This document shows, piece by piece, positions 8,205 through 17,271 of a stretch of 64,000 nt of DNA. Each line of letters begins with the position of its first letter. The stretch's first letter is position 1. Origin of the DNA: RHKX01 sp963823275. GTDB lineage: Bacteria > Actinomycetota > Thermoleophilia > Solirubrobacterales > 70-9. The notes beneath the pieces were generated by a model. That model did not search any database. It saw only the letters and a program-made list of their open reading frames with translations, and was not told the DNA's origin. The stretch covers positions 682,001 to 746,000 of the forward strand of contig CAWGKW010000002.1 in the NCBI GenBank assembly GCA_963823275.1. Reading direction: 5' to 3'. Both the position numbers and the translations under genes were made by a program.

Positions 8205-10439
8205 ATGAGCGCTCTCGGCTCCGCCGCACTCGTTTCCGCTCTACTCGTCGCGGTCTACGCATGCGTGGCAGCGCTGATCGGCACCCGCGGCGATCGTCGC
8301 TGGGTGATCTCGGCGAGACGGGCGATGTACGCCCTGTTCGGACTGCTGCTGATCACGGCGATCTCGATCGAGACCCTGTTCGTCCGCACCGACCTATCGG
8401 TCGCACTCGTCGCCGACCACTCGTCGACGACGACGCCCCTGCTCTACAAGCTGACGGCGCTCTGGGGGAGCCAGGCGGGTTCGTTGCTGCTCTGGGCGTT
8501 CGTGCTCTCGATCGCCTCCGCCGCGGTCCTCTACATCACCCGCTACCGCCATCGCGAGGTCGTGCCGTGGGCCACGGCGGTGCTGGCCGGCGTCGCGATC
8601 TTCTTCATCGGGCTGATGGTCGCGGGCATCTTCTTCCCGAGTGCGCAGAGCTGGCCGTTCGCGGCCTCGAATCCGGTTCCGGCCGAGGGCGCCGGGCTGA
8701 CACCGCTGCTGCGCCACCCGGCGATGGCCATGCATCCGCCGATGCTCTATTCCGGCTACGTCTTCTTCACGATCCCGTTCGCGTTCGCGGTCGGAGCTCT
8801 GATCACCCGGCGGCTCGATGCGAGCTGGATCCGCTCGACCAGAAGGTTCGCCCTGATCGCCTGGATCTTCCTCTCCATCGGCCTGGCGCTGGGCGCCCGT
8901 TGGTCCTACAGCGAGCTTGGCTGGGGCGGCTATTGGGCCTGGGATCCGGTCGAGAACGCCGCGCTCATCCCATGGCTGACCGGCACCGCCTTCCTGCATT
9001 CGATCATGGTCCAGGAGCGGCGCGGGATGCTGCGGGTCTGGAACGTCTCGCTGATCTGCGCGACCTTCGCCCTCTCGCTGCTGGGCACCTTCCTCGTCCG
9101 CTCGGGCGTGCTGCAATCGATCCACGCCTTCGGCGAGTCGAAGGTCGGCCCGCCCTTGCTCGTCTTGATCGCCGTCGTCGTGATCGGCTCGACCGTCCTG
9201 ATCGTCTCCCGCCTCGATTCACTGCGGTCTGAGCGCCGCCTCGATTCACTGTTCAGCCGCGAGTCGGTGTTCCTGCTCAACAACGTGCTGCTGGTCGGCC
9301 TTGCGGCCGTGGTTGCCTGGGGCACCTTCTTCCCGTTGATCTCGGAGGCGTTCACCGGCGAGTCGTCGTCGCTCGCGGCCCCCTGGTTCGATCGCTACGC
9401 GACCCCGCTGGCGATCGTCCTGGTCCTCTTCATGGGGATCGGGCCGCTGGTCGCCTGGCGCCGGGTCACGTTGTCGGGCCTGCGCCGGGCGGTCGGGATC
9501 CCGCTGGCGGCCACCGTCGCGATGGCGATCGCCCTGGCACTCACGATCGGGGTCTCCGAGAGCGCTACCGCCTTTGCCTTCTTTCTCGTCGCCACGTTCA
9601 CGATCGTCGCCGTCGGCCAGGAGTTCTGGCGAGGTTCGGTCGCCAGGCGCAAGCTGGTGGGCGGCACCCGGCTCGCAGCGCTCGGCTCACTGCTGACCCG
9701 CAATCGCCGCCGCTACGGCGGCTACATCGTCCACGTCGGCCTCGTCCTCGCCCTCTTCGGGATCGCCGCCTCCTCCAGCTTCCAGACCAGTCGCGACCTC
9801 CGCCTCAGCCCGGGGGAGTCGGCCGAGGTAGGTGACTACACGATCACCTACGAGCAGCCGACGAGCGTGATCGACGGGGCCGAGCAGAAGCTCTCGTTCG
9901 GCGCGGTCCTCGATGTCTCGAGGGATGGCGAACACGTGACCACTTTGAATCCCTCGCGCGAGTACTACTCCGGAGCCGCGGCCGATCCGAACGCCCCGCT
10001 GCAGAGCTTCTTCGCCGGTGAGACCACCAGCGAGGTCGGCCGCACCGAGAGCTTCTCCCGAGACCTGTGGAGTGCGATGCAGCCCGACCTGACGACCTAC
10101 GACCCGATCATCGAGCGGCAGGACCAGAACTATGCGGACGCGCTTGCGAAGCTGCCGGCATCGACCCAGGCCGACCCCGAGGTGCAGCAGGTGATCGCGA
10201 GCGCTCAGGGCCAGCTGGTCGTGAAGCTCTCGCAGCGATACCTGCGTGACACCCCCCCGGCCGAGATCCGCTTCAACGTCAACCCGTTCGTGATCTGGTT
10301 CTGGCTCGGCGTGATCGTGGCCGTCGGTGGGGCCCTCTTCGGGATCTGGCCGTCCCCAGAAGGCAAGCGCCGCCGCGTCTCCGACGTTTACGGGGCGCGC
10401 TTGGCGCGAGAGCTCAACCAGGCGCCCAGCGCCAACTGA
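8205..10439 (+). CDS. ccmF: Cytochrome c haem lyase subunit CcmF
   Basis: A 744-residue polytopic membrane protein of the haem handling family. The tryptophan-rich WWD segment, WGGYWAWDPVENA, is at about residues 243-255 and is followed by WLTGTAFLHS. It has about 14-15 helices and a large C-terminal outside domain before the last helix. CcmF takes haem from CcmE and attaches it to the reduced apocytochrome. Somewhat longer than the usual 630-680 residues, mainly in the C-terminal domain. Start ATG with an AAGAGGG site upstream. Belongs to an operon with ccmE and the ccmI-like gene. Confidence 0.93.
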   Translation: MSALGSAALVSALLVAVYACVAALIGTRGDRRWVISARRAMYALFGLLLITAISIETLFVRTDLSVALVADHSSTTTPLLYKLTALWGSQAGSLLLWAFVLSIASAAVLYITRYRHREVVPWATAVLAGVAIFFIGLMVAGIFFPSAQSWPFAASNPVPAEGAGLTPLLRHPAMAMHPPMLYSGYVFFTIPFAFAVGALITRRLDASWIRSTRRFALIAWIFLSIGLALGARWSYSELGWGGYWAWDPVENAALIPWLTGTAFLHSIMVQERRGMLRVWNVSLICATFALSLLGTFLVRSGVLQSIHAFGESKVGPPLLVLIAVVVIGSTVLIVSRLDSLRSERRLDSLFSRESVFLLNNVLLVGLAAVVAWGTFFPLISEAFTGESSSLAAPWFDRYATPLAIVLVLFMGIGPLVAWRRVTLSGLRRAVGIPLAATVAMAIALALTIGVSESATAFAFFLVATFTIVAVGQEFWRGSVARRKLVGGTRLAALGSLLTRNRRRYGGYIVHVGLVLALFGIAASSSFQTSRDLRLSPGESAEVGDYTITYEQPTSVIDGAEQKLSFGAVLDVSRDGEHVTTLNPSREYYSGAAADPNAPLQSFFAGETTSEVGRTESFSRDLWSAMQPDLTTYDPIIERQDQNYADALAKLPASTQADPEVQQVIASAQGQLVVKLSQRYLRDTPPAEIRFNVNPFVIWFWLGVIVAVGGALFGIWPSPEGKRRRVSDVYGARLARELNQAPSAN

Positions 10440-10466
10440 CCTCTTGGTCGGCAGGCGCGGATACCC

Positions 10467-10748
10467 ATGGAGCTCCTGATCGCAGTCGTCATCGTGGTGG
10501 TCGTCGCCGCGTGGGTGACGATCCCGCTGCGGCGTCCAGCCGACCAGCCCGAGCCGGGGCTCGAGGACCCGGCGATGGCTGAGCTCGAGGCCCGCAAGCA
10601 GGCCAAGTACCGCGAGATCCGCGACACCGAGCTCGACCACGCCCAGAACAAGCTCTCCGACGACGAGTTCTCGCGCCAGGAATCCCAGCTGCGCGGTGAG
10701 GCGATCGCCATTCTCAAGGAGATCGACGATGCCGAGGCATCCGGCTAA
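10467..10748 (+). CDS. CcmI-like membrane-anchored cytochrome c maturation protein
   Basis: A 93-residue protein with one N-terminal helix followed by a charged coiled-coil-like stretch (LEARKQAKYREIRDTELD, then LSDDEF). This matches the N-terminal region of CcmI-type proteins, where the helix precedes a short EL..D..GKLS.eDY pattern. Full CcmI adds a TPR domain, absent here. Position right behind ccmF supports a role in presenting apocytochrome, but this is an inference from context. Confidence 0.6.
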   Translation: MELLIAVVIVVVVAAWVTIPLRRPADQPEPGLEDPAMAELEARKQAKYREIRDTELDHAQNKLSDDEFSRQESQLRGEAIAILKEIDDAEASG

Positions 10749-10751
10749 ACT
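10746..10751 (+). promoter_or_regulatory. Candidate -10 box of secG
   Basis: TAAACT, 9 nt before the secG ATG; it overlaps the last codons of the preceding gene. No Shine-Dalgarno follows, so a leaderless secG transcript is plausible. Confidence 0.45.
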
Positions 10752-10760
10752 CGCCCCCTC

Positions 10761-10985
10761 ATGGAGACCGTTCTGGGAATAGCCCAAGTATTGATCGCGG
10801 TGATCGTGATCTTCCTGGTGCTCTTGCACTCGGGAAAGGACGCCGGGCTCTCCGGCGCCTTCGGGATCGGCGGCGGCGGCAGTTCGTTCGGCGGCGGCTC
10901 CCTGGTCGAGCGCAACCTGACGCGTTGGACGATCTTCTTCGGGATCCTCTTCGTCCTCAACACGATCGTTCTGCTCAAGATCTGA
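10761..10985 (+). CDS. secG: Preprotein translocase subunit SecG
   Basis: A 74-residue inner-membrane protein with two helices (about residues 3-23 and 54-73) joined by the glycine-rich GIGGGGSSFGGGS loop characteristic of SecG. It assists SecYE during protein export. Length and architecture are normal. It sits between the ccm genes and the sulfate transporter with its own probable promoter. Confidence 0.93.
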   Translation: METVLGIAQVLIAVIVIFLVLLHSGKDAGLSGAFGIGGGGSSFGGGSLVERNLTRWTIFFGILFVLNTIVLLKI

Positions 10986-11131
10986 TCCTCCTCGGCCGGT
11001 GGCGCTCCCCGCGCCGCCACCGATCGATTGACGATGCCCTCGACCCGTTGGCAGGGGGCCGCGTCGGTGTGCCCATTCGGCATTCCTGACCTTGTTGATC
11101 GGATCACTAGACATACGACCACGGATCTTGC

Positions 11132-11137
11132 TAGTCT
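11132..11137 (+). promoter_or_regulatory. Candidate -10 box of the sulfate transport operon
   Basis: TAGTCT, 39 nt before the ATG of the binding protein; the same hexamer precedes lexA. No clear -35 was assigned. Confidence 0.4.
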
Positions 11138-11176
11138 GCCGCGCCGTTGTCCACTAAACCCATCGGGAAGATCAAG

Positions 11177-12196
11177 ATGCGAGGAACCAACTTGAGACGA
11201 GGGCGAGGAGTCCGTGCATCGATTGCGGCGGTTGCTGCGCTGGCGCTCGGAGCCACGGTGTCCGCCTGCGGCGGTGACGGTTCGACCATCAGCGTCCTGG
11301 CCTACTCGACTCCGCAGGAGGTCTACGAGGGCGCCCTCGAGCCTGATTTTCAGGCTGGAGATGGCGCCGGCGTCGAGTTCTCGAACTCCTTCGGCTCGTC
11401 CGGAGACCAGTCCCGCTCCGTTGAGGCCGGCCAGCCGGCCGATCTCGTTCATCTCTCGCTCGAGCCCGACATGAGCCGTCTGGTCGAGGCCGGAGAAGTG
11501 GCCGAGGACTGGCGAGACCAGGGCGACTACGACGGCATCCTCCAGGAGTCGGTGGTGGCCTTCACGGTCCGTGGAGGGAACCCCAAGGACATCCAGGACT
11601 GGGACGACCTGCTCCGCGACGACGTATCCGTGATCACGCCGAACCCGTTCACCTCCGGTGGCGCCCGCTGGAACATCATGGCCGCCTACGGTTCGCAGAT
11701 CAAGCAGGGAAGGTCCGAGGACGAGGCCCTGCAGTTCGTCGCCGACATGCTGGCGAACACCGCCAATCAGGACGCGAGCGCATCGGATGCGCTCCAGACG
11801 TTCACCTCAGGGGAGGGCGATGTCCTGATCTCCTACGAGAACGAAGCCATCCGCGCCCAGAAGGCGGGCGAGGACGTCGACTACGTGGTTCCGGAAGACA
11901 CGATCCGGATCGAGACGCCGGTCGCGATTCCGACCTACTCCGTGAACCCGGATGCCGCACAGGCGTTTCTCGACTACCTGTACTCGCCGAAGGCGCAGCA
12001 GCTCTGGGCCGACAACGGTTACCGCCCGGTCGACCAGAAGGTGCTGAAGCAGAACGAGGACGAGTTCCCCATTCCCCCTGGGCTGTTCGACATCGATGAG
12101 CTGGGCGGCTGGGACACGGTCACCACCGAGTTCTTCGATCCGGAGACCGGCTCGATCGCTGCGATCGAGCAGGACCTTGGAGTGACGACGGGTTGA
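11177..12196 (+). CDS. Sulfate ABC transporter substrate-binding lipoprotein
   Basis: Extracytoplasmic sulfate/thiosulfate receptor (Sbp/CysP family), about 339 residues from ATG 11177. An arginine-rich start, hydrophobic helix and lipobox VSACGG mark a lipoprotein anchored outside the membrane. Family landmarks are EFSNSFGSSGDQSR, the anion-binding NPFTSGGARW segment and YLYSPKAQQLWADNGYRP. A TTG 30 nt upstream would give a longer form without benefit to the signal peptide. Stop and cysT start overlap (TGATG), so this is the first gene of a sulfate uptake operon. Confidence 0.93.
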   Translation: MRGTNLRRGRGVRASIAAVAALALGATVSACGGDGSTISVLAYSTPQEVYEGALEPDFQAGDGAGVEFSNSFGSSGDQSRSVEAGQPADLVHLSLEPDMSRLVEAGEVAEDWRDQGDYDGILQESVVAFTVRGGNPKDIQDWDDLLRDDVSVITPNPFTSGGARWNIMAAYGSQIKQGRSEDEALQFVADMLANTANQDASASDALQTFTSGEGDVLISYENEAIRAQKAGEDVDYVVPEDTIRIETPVAIPTYSVNPDAAQAFLDYLYSPKAQQLWADNGYRPVDQKVLKQNEDEFPIPPGLFDIDELGGWDTVTTEFFDPETGSIAAIEQDLGVTTG

Positions 12197-13011
12197 TGAG
12201 CGGTTCAGCTCAAACGGCGAGGGTCCCGAGGTCGGCTTTCAAGCCGCGCCTCGGGAGCGCCCTGCTGTCTCGCGCCCTGGTCACCACGTGGCTCAGCATC
12301 ATGGTGCTGATCCCGCTCGCGGCGGTGGTGCTCAAGTCCTTCGACGGCGGGCTCGCCGGCTTCTGGGACGCCGTCACGGCGCCGCAGGCGGTCGAGGCCT
12401 TCCAGGTCACGGTGCTCTGCGCCCTCGTCGTCACCGTCATCAACTGCATCATGGGAACCGCGATCGCATGGGTCCTGGTGCGCGACGAGTTCCCGGGCAA
12501 GAACCTCCTCAACTCGCTGATCGACCTTCCCTTCGCCCTCCCCACGATCGTGGCCGGGCTCACGCTGCTCGCCCTCTACGGAAACGACAGTCCGATCGGC
12601 GTGAACATCTCCTATACCGCCACGGCGGTGGTCCTGGCGCTGCTCTTCGTGACGCTCCCCTTCGTCGTCCGCTCGGTGCAGCCGACCCTGATCGAGCTCG
12701 ATCAGGACATGGAGGAGGCCGCCGCCTCACTCGGCGCAAGCAGGCTGACGATCTTCCGCAAGATCGTGCTCCCCAATCTGCGCCCGGCCATCCTCGCCGG
12801 CGCAGCCCTGGCGTTCGCTCGAGCAATCGGTGAGTTCGGCTCGCTGATCCTGCTCGCCGGCAACACCCAGATCGCCTCGATCTACATCTTCGCCAAGATC
12901 GAGAGCGGCGACACCGAGGGCGCCGCGGCCGTCTCGGTGGTGCTGCTTCTGATCGCGATCGCGATCCTCCTGGTGATCGGCCGATTCGCGCGCCGGGGGC
13001 TTCCGGTCTGA
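12196..13011 (+). CDS. cysT: Sulfate ABC transporter permease CysT
   Basis: A 271-residue inner-membrane permease with six helices. The coupling loop EEAAASLGASRLTIFRKIVLPNLRP is the EAA motif that contacts the CysA ATPase. LPFALPTIVAGL is typical for CysT/ModB-type permeases. Translationally coupled on both sides by TGATG overlaps. Acts with CysW, CysA and the binding protein to import sulfate. Confidence 0.93.
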   Translation: MSGSAQTARVPRSAFKPRLGSALLSRALVTTWLSIMVLIPLAAVVLKSFDGGLAGFWDAVTAPQAVEAFQVTVLCALVVTVINCIMGTAIAWVLVRDEFPGKNLLNSLIDLPFALPTIVAGLTLLALYGNDSPIGVNISYTATAVVLALLFVTLPFVVRSVQPTLIELDQDMEEAAASLGASRLTIFRKIVLPNLRPAILAGAALAFARAIGEFGSLILLAGNTQIASIYIFAKIESGDTEGAAAVSVVLLLIAIAILLVIGRFARRGLPV

Positions 13012-13818
13012 TGTCTGTTCCTCGTCTCAGCAGGTACGGCCTTCGCTTCGCTGTCCTCTTCTATCTCTCCGCGCTGTTGCTGGTTCCCGGTGCTGATGAT
13101 CTTCGTTCGGATGTTCGAGGACGGGTTCATCCAATCCTTCGAAGCGGTGACGAGCGAAGCCGGTCTCGACGCCCTCAAGCTCACCCTGATCACCGTCTTG
13201 ATCGCGGTTCCGATCAACACGGTCTTCGGGATCACCGCAGCGCTGGTGCTGGTCCGCCAGAAGTTCCGCGGCAAGGCGTTCCTCAACACCCTGATCGACA
13301 TTCCCTTCGCGATCTCTCCCGTCGTCATCGGCCTCGCGCTGGTGCTTCTGTACGGGCCGCGCGACGGCATCGTCGGCGAGTGGTTCTTCGAAAACGGGAT
13401 CCGGATCATCTTCTCGACCCCGGGGATCGTGATCGCCTGCATCTTCGTCTCGCTGCCGTTCGTGGTTCGCGAGGTCGTCCCGGTGCTGCAGGAGATCGGC
13501 GAGGACCAGGAGCAGGCCGCCAAGACCCTGGGCGCCAACGGCTGGCAGACGTTCCGGAGGGTCACCCTGCCGGCGATCCGCTGGGGCGTCACCTACGGCG
13601 TCGTGCTCTCGACCGCTCGCGTGCTCGGCGAGTTCGGCGCGGTGAGCGTCGTCTCCGGCCGGATCTCGGGTCAGACCGAGACGTTGCCGCTGTTCGTGCG
13701 CAAGCAGTTCGAGATCTTCAACGAGGGCGGCGGCTATGCGGCCGCGATGGTGCTGGCAGTTCTCGCGCTGCTGACGCTCGTATTCATGAACACGATCAAC
13801 CGAAGGAAGGAAGTCTGA
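13011..13818 (+). CDS. cysW: Sulfate ABC transporter permease CysW (apparent +1 frameshift near 13089)
   Basis: The frame opened by ATG 13011 gives the expected first helix ending ALLLVP, then turns to nonsense. Reading continues perfectly one base later (VLMIFVRMFEDG onward) up to the stop overlapping cysA. The rest is a full permease with LPFVVREVVPVLQEIGEDQEQAAKTLGA (EAA loop) and ends INRRKEV. One extra G in CCCGGTG would explain it. As the neighbours are intact and coupled, an assembly error is more likely than a dead gene. Confidence 0.85.
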
Positions 13819-14817
13819 TGGGAATCACCGTCGAGAACGTCAACAAGGACTTCGGGGATTTCAAGGCGCTGGACGACGTCTCACTCGACGTCCCCAACGG
13901 CTCGCTGACCGCCCTGCTGGGCCCGAGCGGCAGCGGCAAGTCGACGCTGCTGCGACTGATCGCGGGCCTCGAGCAGGCCGACGGCGGGCGCGTCTTCCTC
14001 GACGGCCGCGACGTCACCGCCATGTCGGTGCAGGAGCGCGGGATCGGCTTCGTCTTCCAGCACTACGCCGCCTTCAAGCACATGACCGTTCGCGACAACA
14101 TCGCCTTCGGCCTGGCGATTCGCAAGACGCCGAAGGACCAGATCCGCAGCCGGGTCAAGGAGCTGATCCGGCTCGTGCAGCTGCAGGGCATGGCTCACCG
14201 CTACCCCTCGCAGCTCTCCGGTGGCCAGCGCCAGCGGATGGCGCTCGCCCGTGCGTTGGCGGCGCAGCCCAAGCTGCTGCTGCTCGACGAGCCGTTCGGC
14301 GCGCTCGACGCGAAGGTCCGCAAGGAGCTGCGCGAGTGGTTGCGACGCCTCCACGACGAGGTCCACGTGACGACGATCTTCGTCACCCACGACCAGGAGG
14401 AGGCGATGGATGTCGCCGAGCAGATCGTCGTCATGAACGAGGGCCGGATCGAGCAGGTCGGCGAGCCGAAGGAGCTCTACGAGCACCCCAAGACGGAGTT
14501 CGTGATGAGCTTCGTCGGCGAGGTCAACCGGTTCGGCAACACCCTGATCCGTCCCCATGACCTCGATCTCAGCCAGGTCAAGGTCGACGGTGCGGAGGAG
14601 GCGATGATCGAGCGGGTCAGCCACCTCGGCTTCGAGGTCCGGGTCGAGCTCTCGATGGCCAACGGCGATCACGCGTGGGCGCAGGTGACCCGAGCGCAGG
14701 CCGATGAACTCGAGCTCGCAGCAGGGCCAGATCATCTTCGCGCGACCAAGTCGGACCAAGGTCTTCGAAGACGACAACGGCGACGGGATCCCAACCAACG
14801 AGCTTCAGGTGGCCTGA
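13818..14817 (+). CDS. cysA: Sulfate ABC transporter ATPase CysA (apparent +1 frameshift near 14727)
   Basis: ABC ATPase energising sulfate uptake. Walker A GPSGSGKST is at residues 35-43, followed by the Q-loop, signature LSGGQRQRMALA, Walker B LLLLDEPFGALD and the H-loop in IFVTHDQEEAMD. A C-terminal TOBE-like domain follows. The original frame runs into arginine-rich sequence after about 14727. Moving by +1 restores a typical end (QIIFARPSRTKVFEDD through a TGA at 14815). The start ATG overlaps the cysW stop. Confidence 0.9.
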
Positions 14818-15097
14818 ACGCCGGAGCTCGATCCCAAGATGAACGGCGGAGCAGGTCACCGAGGCGCGTAGACCGACGGAAGGTTGTCTTGAAACGCGGT
14901 CGAGTTGATCGCAGCGGTGCTGATCGTTGGCTCGATCGTCGTCTGCGTGGCTGGCGGTGATCGCCAGCGTCGCCCCGCCGGCGGGATCGATCTGCCGCAC
15001 AACGGATCGGGGTGGTGCCGGCGCGAGGGTGCTCCGCTGCGAGGTTCATTGGCGGCTTTCCACTGAGGGGCAGTGGTTTTCGGCCAATGAACTCGTC
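14818..15097 (+). other. Intergenic region after cysA, no clear gene
   Basis: About 280 nt between cysA and the repeat array. The only coding-like piece is a short frame around 14905-15065 with one hydrophobic stretch (LIAAVLIVGSIVVCVAG). It has no convincing ribosome site and I do not call it. No terminator with a T-run is visible; the repeat array that follows may take that role. Confidence 0.4.
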
Positions 15098-15392
15098 GCC
15101 CGGAGGCCCGGCGCGTCGAGCAGGCCCGGAGGGCTGCGAGTCGCGCGGTCACCCCTCGGGAGGGCCACCGGGCTTCGCCCGGAGGCCCGGCGCAGTCGAG
15201 CAGGCCCGGAGGGCTGCGAGTCGCGCGGTCGCCCCTCGGGAGGGCCACCGGGCTTCGCCCGGAGGCCCGGCGCAGTCGAGCAGGCCCGGAGGGCTGCGAG
15301 TCGCGCGGTCACCCCTCGGGAGGGCCACCGGGCTTCGCCCGGAGGCCCGGCGCAGTCGAGCAGGCCCGGAGGGCTGCGAGTCGCGCGGTCAC
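15098..15392. repeat. Tandem array of an 80-bp two-hairpin repeat (array A)
   Basis: Units begin at 15121, 15201, 15281 and 15361 (exact 80-bp period). A partial unit precedes from 15098, and the last is cut at 15392. Each contains two palindromes: CAGGCCC-GGA-GGGCTG and CCGGGC-TTC-GCCCGG. Copies differ at very few positions (one A/G, one indel at the left edge). The array ends on the base before the TAG stop (minus strand) of the Rrf2 gene, so it fills the space between convergent cysA and Rrf2. A diverged copy of the family lies at 18555-18750. Confidence 0.92.
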
Positions 15393-15851
15393 CTAGTGCG
15401 ATTCCCAGACGTCCGGCCGTCCGACCAGCTCAATGACCGGATCCGGCAGCTTGTCGGTGACGATGTCGGCGAGCGTCACCGTCTCGAGAATCTCGCGGAT
15501 GTTGGCGCGCAACCCGACCCAGACATCCTGCAGCTTGTGGGCGGCCCCCAGGTAATCGAGATCCTCCGGGCGCTCGCCGCGGACGGTCGCGAGCGGGCCG
15601 TCGACTGCCCTGATGATTTCGGCGACCGTGATCTGGTCAGCCGGCTTGGACAACCAATAGCCCCCCTCGGCGCCGCGCTGGCTCTGCACCAGGCCCGAGT
15701 GCCGCAGCTCCCCAAGGATGTTCTCGAGAAACCGCAGGGGAATCCCCTGCGTCTCCGAGATCAGGTCGCCCTTCATCGGCCCTTCCTGTTCAGGCGCCGC
15801 GAGCGCGATCCCCGCTCGAACGGCGTAGTCGGCTTTGGCGGAGATCCTCAT
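15393..15851 (-). CDS. Rrf2-family transcriptional regulator
   Basis: A 152-residue winged-helix repressor of the Rrf2 family. The N-terminal MRISAKADYAVRAGIALA, LRFLENILGEL recognition region and RGAEGGYWLS wing are typical. The three-Cys cluster that holds Fe-S in IscR/NsrR is absent (the region reads GERPEDLDYL), so it more resembles CymR-type cysteine regulators. It faces the sulfate transport operon, which makes control of sulfur uptake an attractive but unproven guess. 152 residues is normal. Confidence 0.88.
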   Translation of the reverse strand: MRISAKADYAVRAGIALAAPEQEGPMKGDLISETQGIPLRFLENILGELRHSGLVQSQRGAEGGYWLSKPADQITVAEIIRAVDGPLATVRGERPEDLDYLGAAHKLQDVWVGLRANIREILETVTLADIVTDKLPDPVIELVGRPDVWESH

Positions 15852-16056
15852 CGCCGTTCATTCTCGCGCCTCGGCCGACGGAGTGCCTGAAGGATCGCCG
15901 CGATGGTCCCAGGGGCGGCTCAGCCGAAGCGATCAGGTTCCGGCTCGCCGGCTGGTATCGCTCGGGGATCGCTGAGCGGATGGGCAAGGCGCGTGAGAGC
16001 CAGGCCGCGGCCGCCCCCGGAAAGCCGAGACCCCTGCCCTGACAGGGGATCCTCAG

Positions 16057-16143
<87 letters not shown>

Positions 16144-16213
16144 GGGCGGCGGCCATTGTAAGCCCCTGGATGCATGAGGAGGCCTCACCTTTGATTCCAT
16201 CCGCGGGGCGGGC

Positions 16214-16233
16214 TAGTCTACGAACATGTGTTC
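16214..16233 (+). promoter_or_regulatory. lexA promoter with SOS box
   Basis: The -10-like hexamer TAGTCT (16214-16219) is followed directly by GAACATGTGTTC (16222-16233). This is a perfect palindrome matching the Gram-positive/actinobacterial LexA box (GAAC-N4-GTTC). LexA bound here would cover the transcription start, so the gene is expected to be autorepressed. Confidence 0.9.
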
Positions 16234-16298
16234 CCCGCCGTGGGGCACCGCCAACCGTGATCCAACCACCCGAGGCACCCAGGAGGGCGACTTCAACC

Positions 16299-16904
16299 AT
16301 GGACCTGAATCTGACCAAACGCCAGAGCGAGATCTTCGAGTTCATCAAGGGTCATCTCGACAGGACCGGCTACCCGCCCACGGTGAGGGAGATCGGCAGC
16401 GCCCTGGGGCTCCATTCGCCGTCGACCGTGCACGCGCACCTCGCCAAGCTGGAGAAGTCGGGGGTTCTGCGCCGCGACCCGTCGAAGCCGCGGGCGATCG
16501 AGATCCTCGTCGAGCGGACCAAGCGCGTGATGCGCCCCTCGATCCCCCTGGTCGGCGAGGTCGCGGCGGGCACGCCGATCCTGGCCGAGGAGAACATCGA
16601 GGATCAACTCGAGATTCCGGCGATGATCGGCGCAGACGACGGTGACTACGCGCTCAGGGTGCGCGGCGATTCGATGCAGGACGCCGGCATTCTCGGGGGC
16701 GACTACGTGGTCGTTCACCCTGCCGACGATGCCGACAACGGCCAGATCGTCGTCGCAATGATCGAGGATGAAGCGACCGTCAAGCGTTTCTTCCGCGAGG
16801 GCGACGCGGTCCGACTGCAGCCGGAGAACTCGGCCTACGAGCCGATCATCTCCCGTGACGCGGAGGTCCTCGGCAAGGTGATCGGCGTCTTCAGAAGGGT
16901 GTAG
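16299..16904 (+). CDS. lexA: SOS repressor LexA
   Basis: A 201-residue repressor-protease. An N-terminal winged helix (TKRQSEIFEFI through HSPSTVHAHLAKLEKSG) is followed by the S24 self-cleavage domain. The cleavage bond is Ala90-Gly91 in EVAAGTP and the catalytic pair is Ser125 (RGDSMQDAG) and Lys162 (ATVKRFF). ATG 16299 has an AGGAGGG site 12-18 nt upstream. DNA damage activates RecA, which triggers self-cleavage and induces the SOS genes. All key residues are present. Confidence 0.97.
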   Translation: MDLNLTKRQSEIFEFIKGHLDRTGYPPTVREIGSALGLHSPSTVHAHLAKLEKSGVLRRDPSKPRAIEILVERTKRVMRPSIPLVGEVAAGTPILAEENIEDQLEIPAMIGADDGDYALRVRGDSMQDAGILGGDYVVVHPADDADNGQIVVAMIEDEATVKRFFREGDAVRLQPENSAYEPIISRDAEVLGKVIGVFRRV

Positions 16905-16906
16905 CA

Positions 16907-17134
16907 ATGGCGGCAGGCAGGACATCAGCACGGCAGCGAGCTCCGCGAAGCGGGAGGCTCAGGCAGCGACGAGGCGGACCCGGCGACACGGCCGGCACGC
17001 CGCGCTCGCTGGAGGACGTCGTCGTCGGCGCCTGGTCTGACCTCCGATCGGCGGGAACGGCCGGCTGCCCGGTTTGTCAGGAGCGGTCGCTGCACACCGA
17101 CGGCTGCGTCGACTGCGGGTCCGAGCTGCACTGA
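16907..17134 (+). CDS. Small zinc-ribbon-like protein
   Basis: A 75-residue protein starting 2 nt after the lexA stop, so very likely in the lexA transcript. The basic N-terminal 30 residues look disordered. The C-terminus has two CxxC knuckles (CPVC and CVDC) about 14 residues apart, suggesting a small zinc ribbon. I know no named family. SOS co-regulation through lexA is an inference from spacing. Confidence 0.7.
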   Translation: MAAGRTSARQRAPRSGRLRQRRGGPGDTAGTPRSLEDVVVGAWSDLRSAGTAGCPVCQERSLHTDGCVDCGSELH

Positions 17135-17271
17135 GCCGGGGCAGAGCGGCTCTTCCGCCCTTTTTGGGCGTCTCGGTGGCGGCTTTCGCACCGTATGGGT
17201 GCTTTTCTTGCCACCGGGCAATCGAGAAGGCCGGATTCAGGAAGTCAGTTCTTCGGGCTATCCTCCTTCTT

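Noticed and set aside
9687..11114. Long open frame antisense to ccmF, the ccmI-like gene and secG
   Set aside because: High GC opens all frames; its product is low-complexity Arg/Gly/Asp-rich and it lies opposite clearly conserved genes.
15098..15392. Array considered as CRISPR
   Set aside because: The whole 80-bp unit repeats without variable spacers, and no cas genes are in the window.
15012..15890. Open frame running through repeat array A
   Set aside because: Its sequence is only the translated 80-bp repeat followed by antisense of the Rrf2 gene; no ribosome site or domain.
17135..17271. Gene upstream of rnpB
   Set aside because: Only short frames without domain; most likely the rnpB promoter region.
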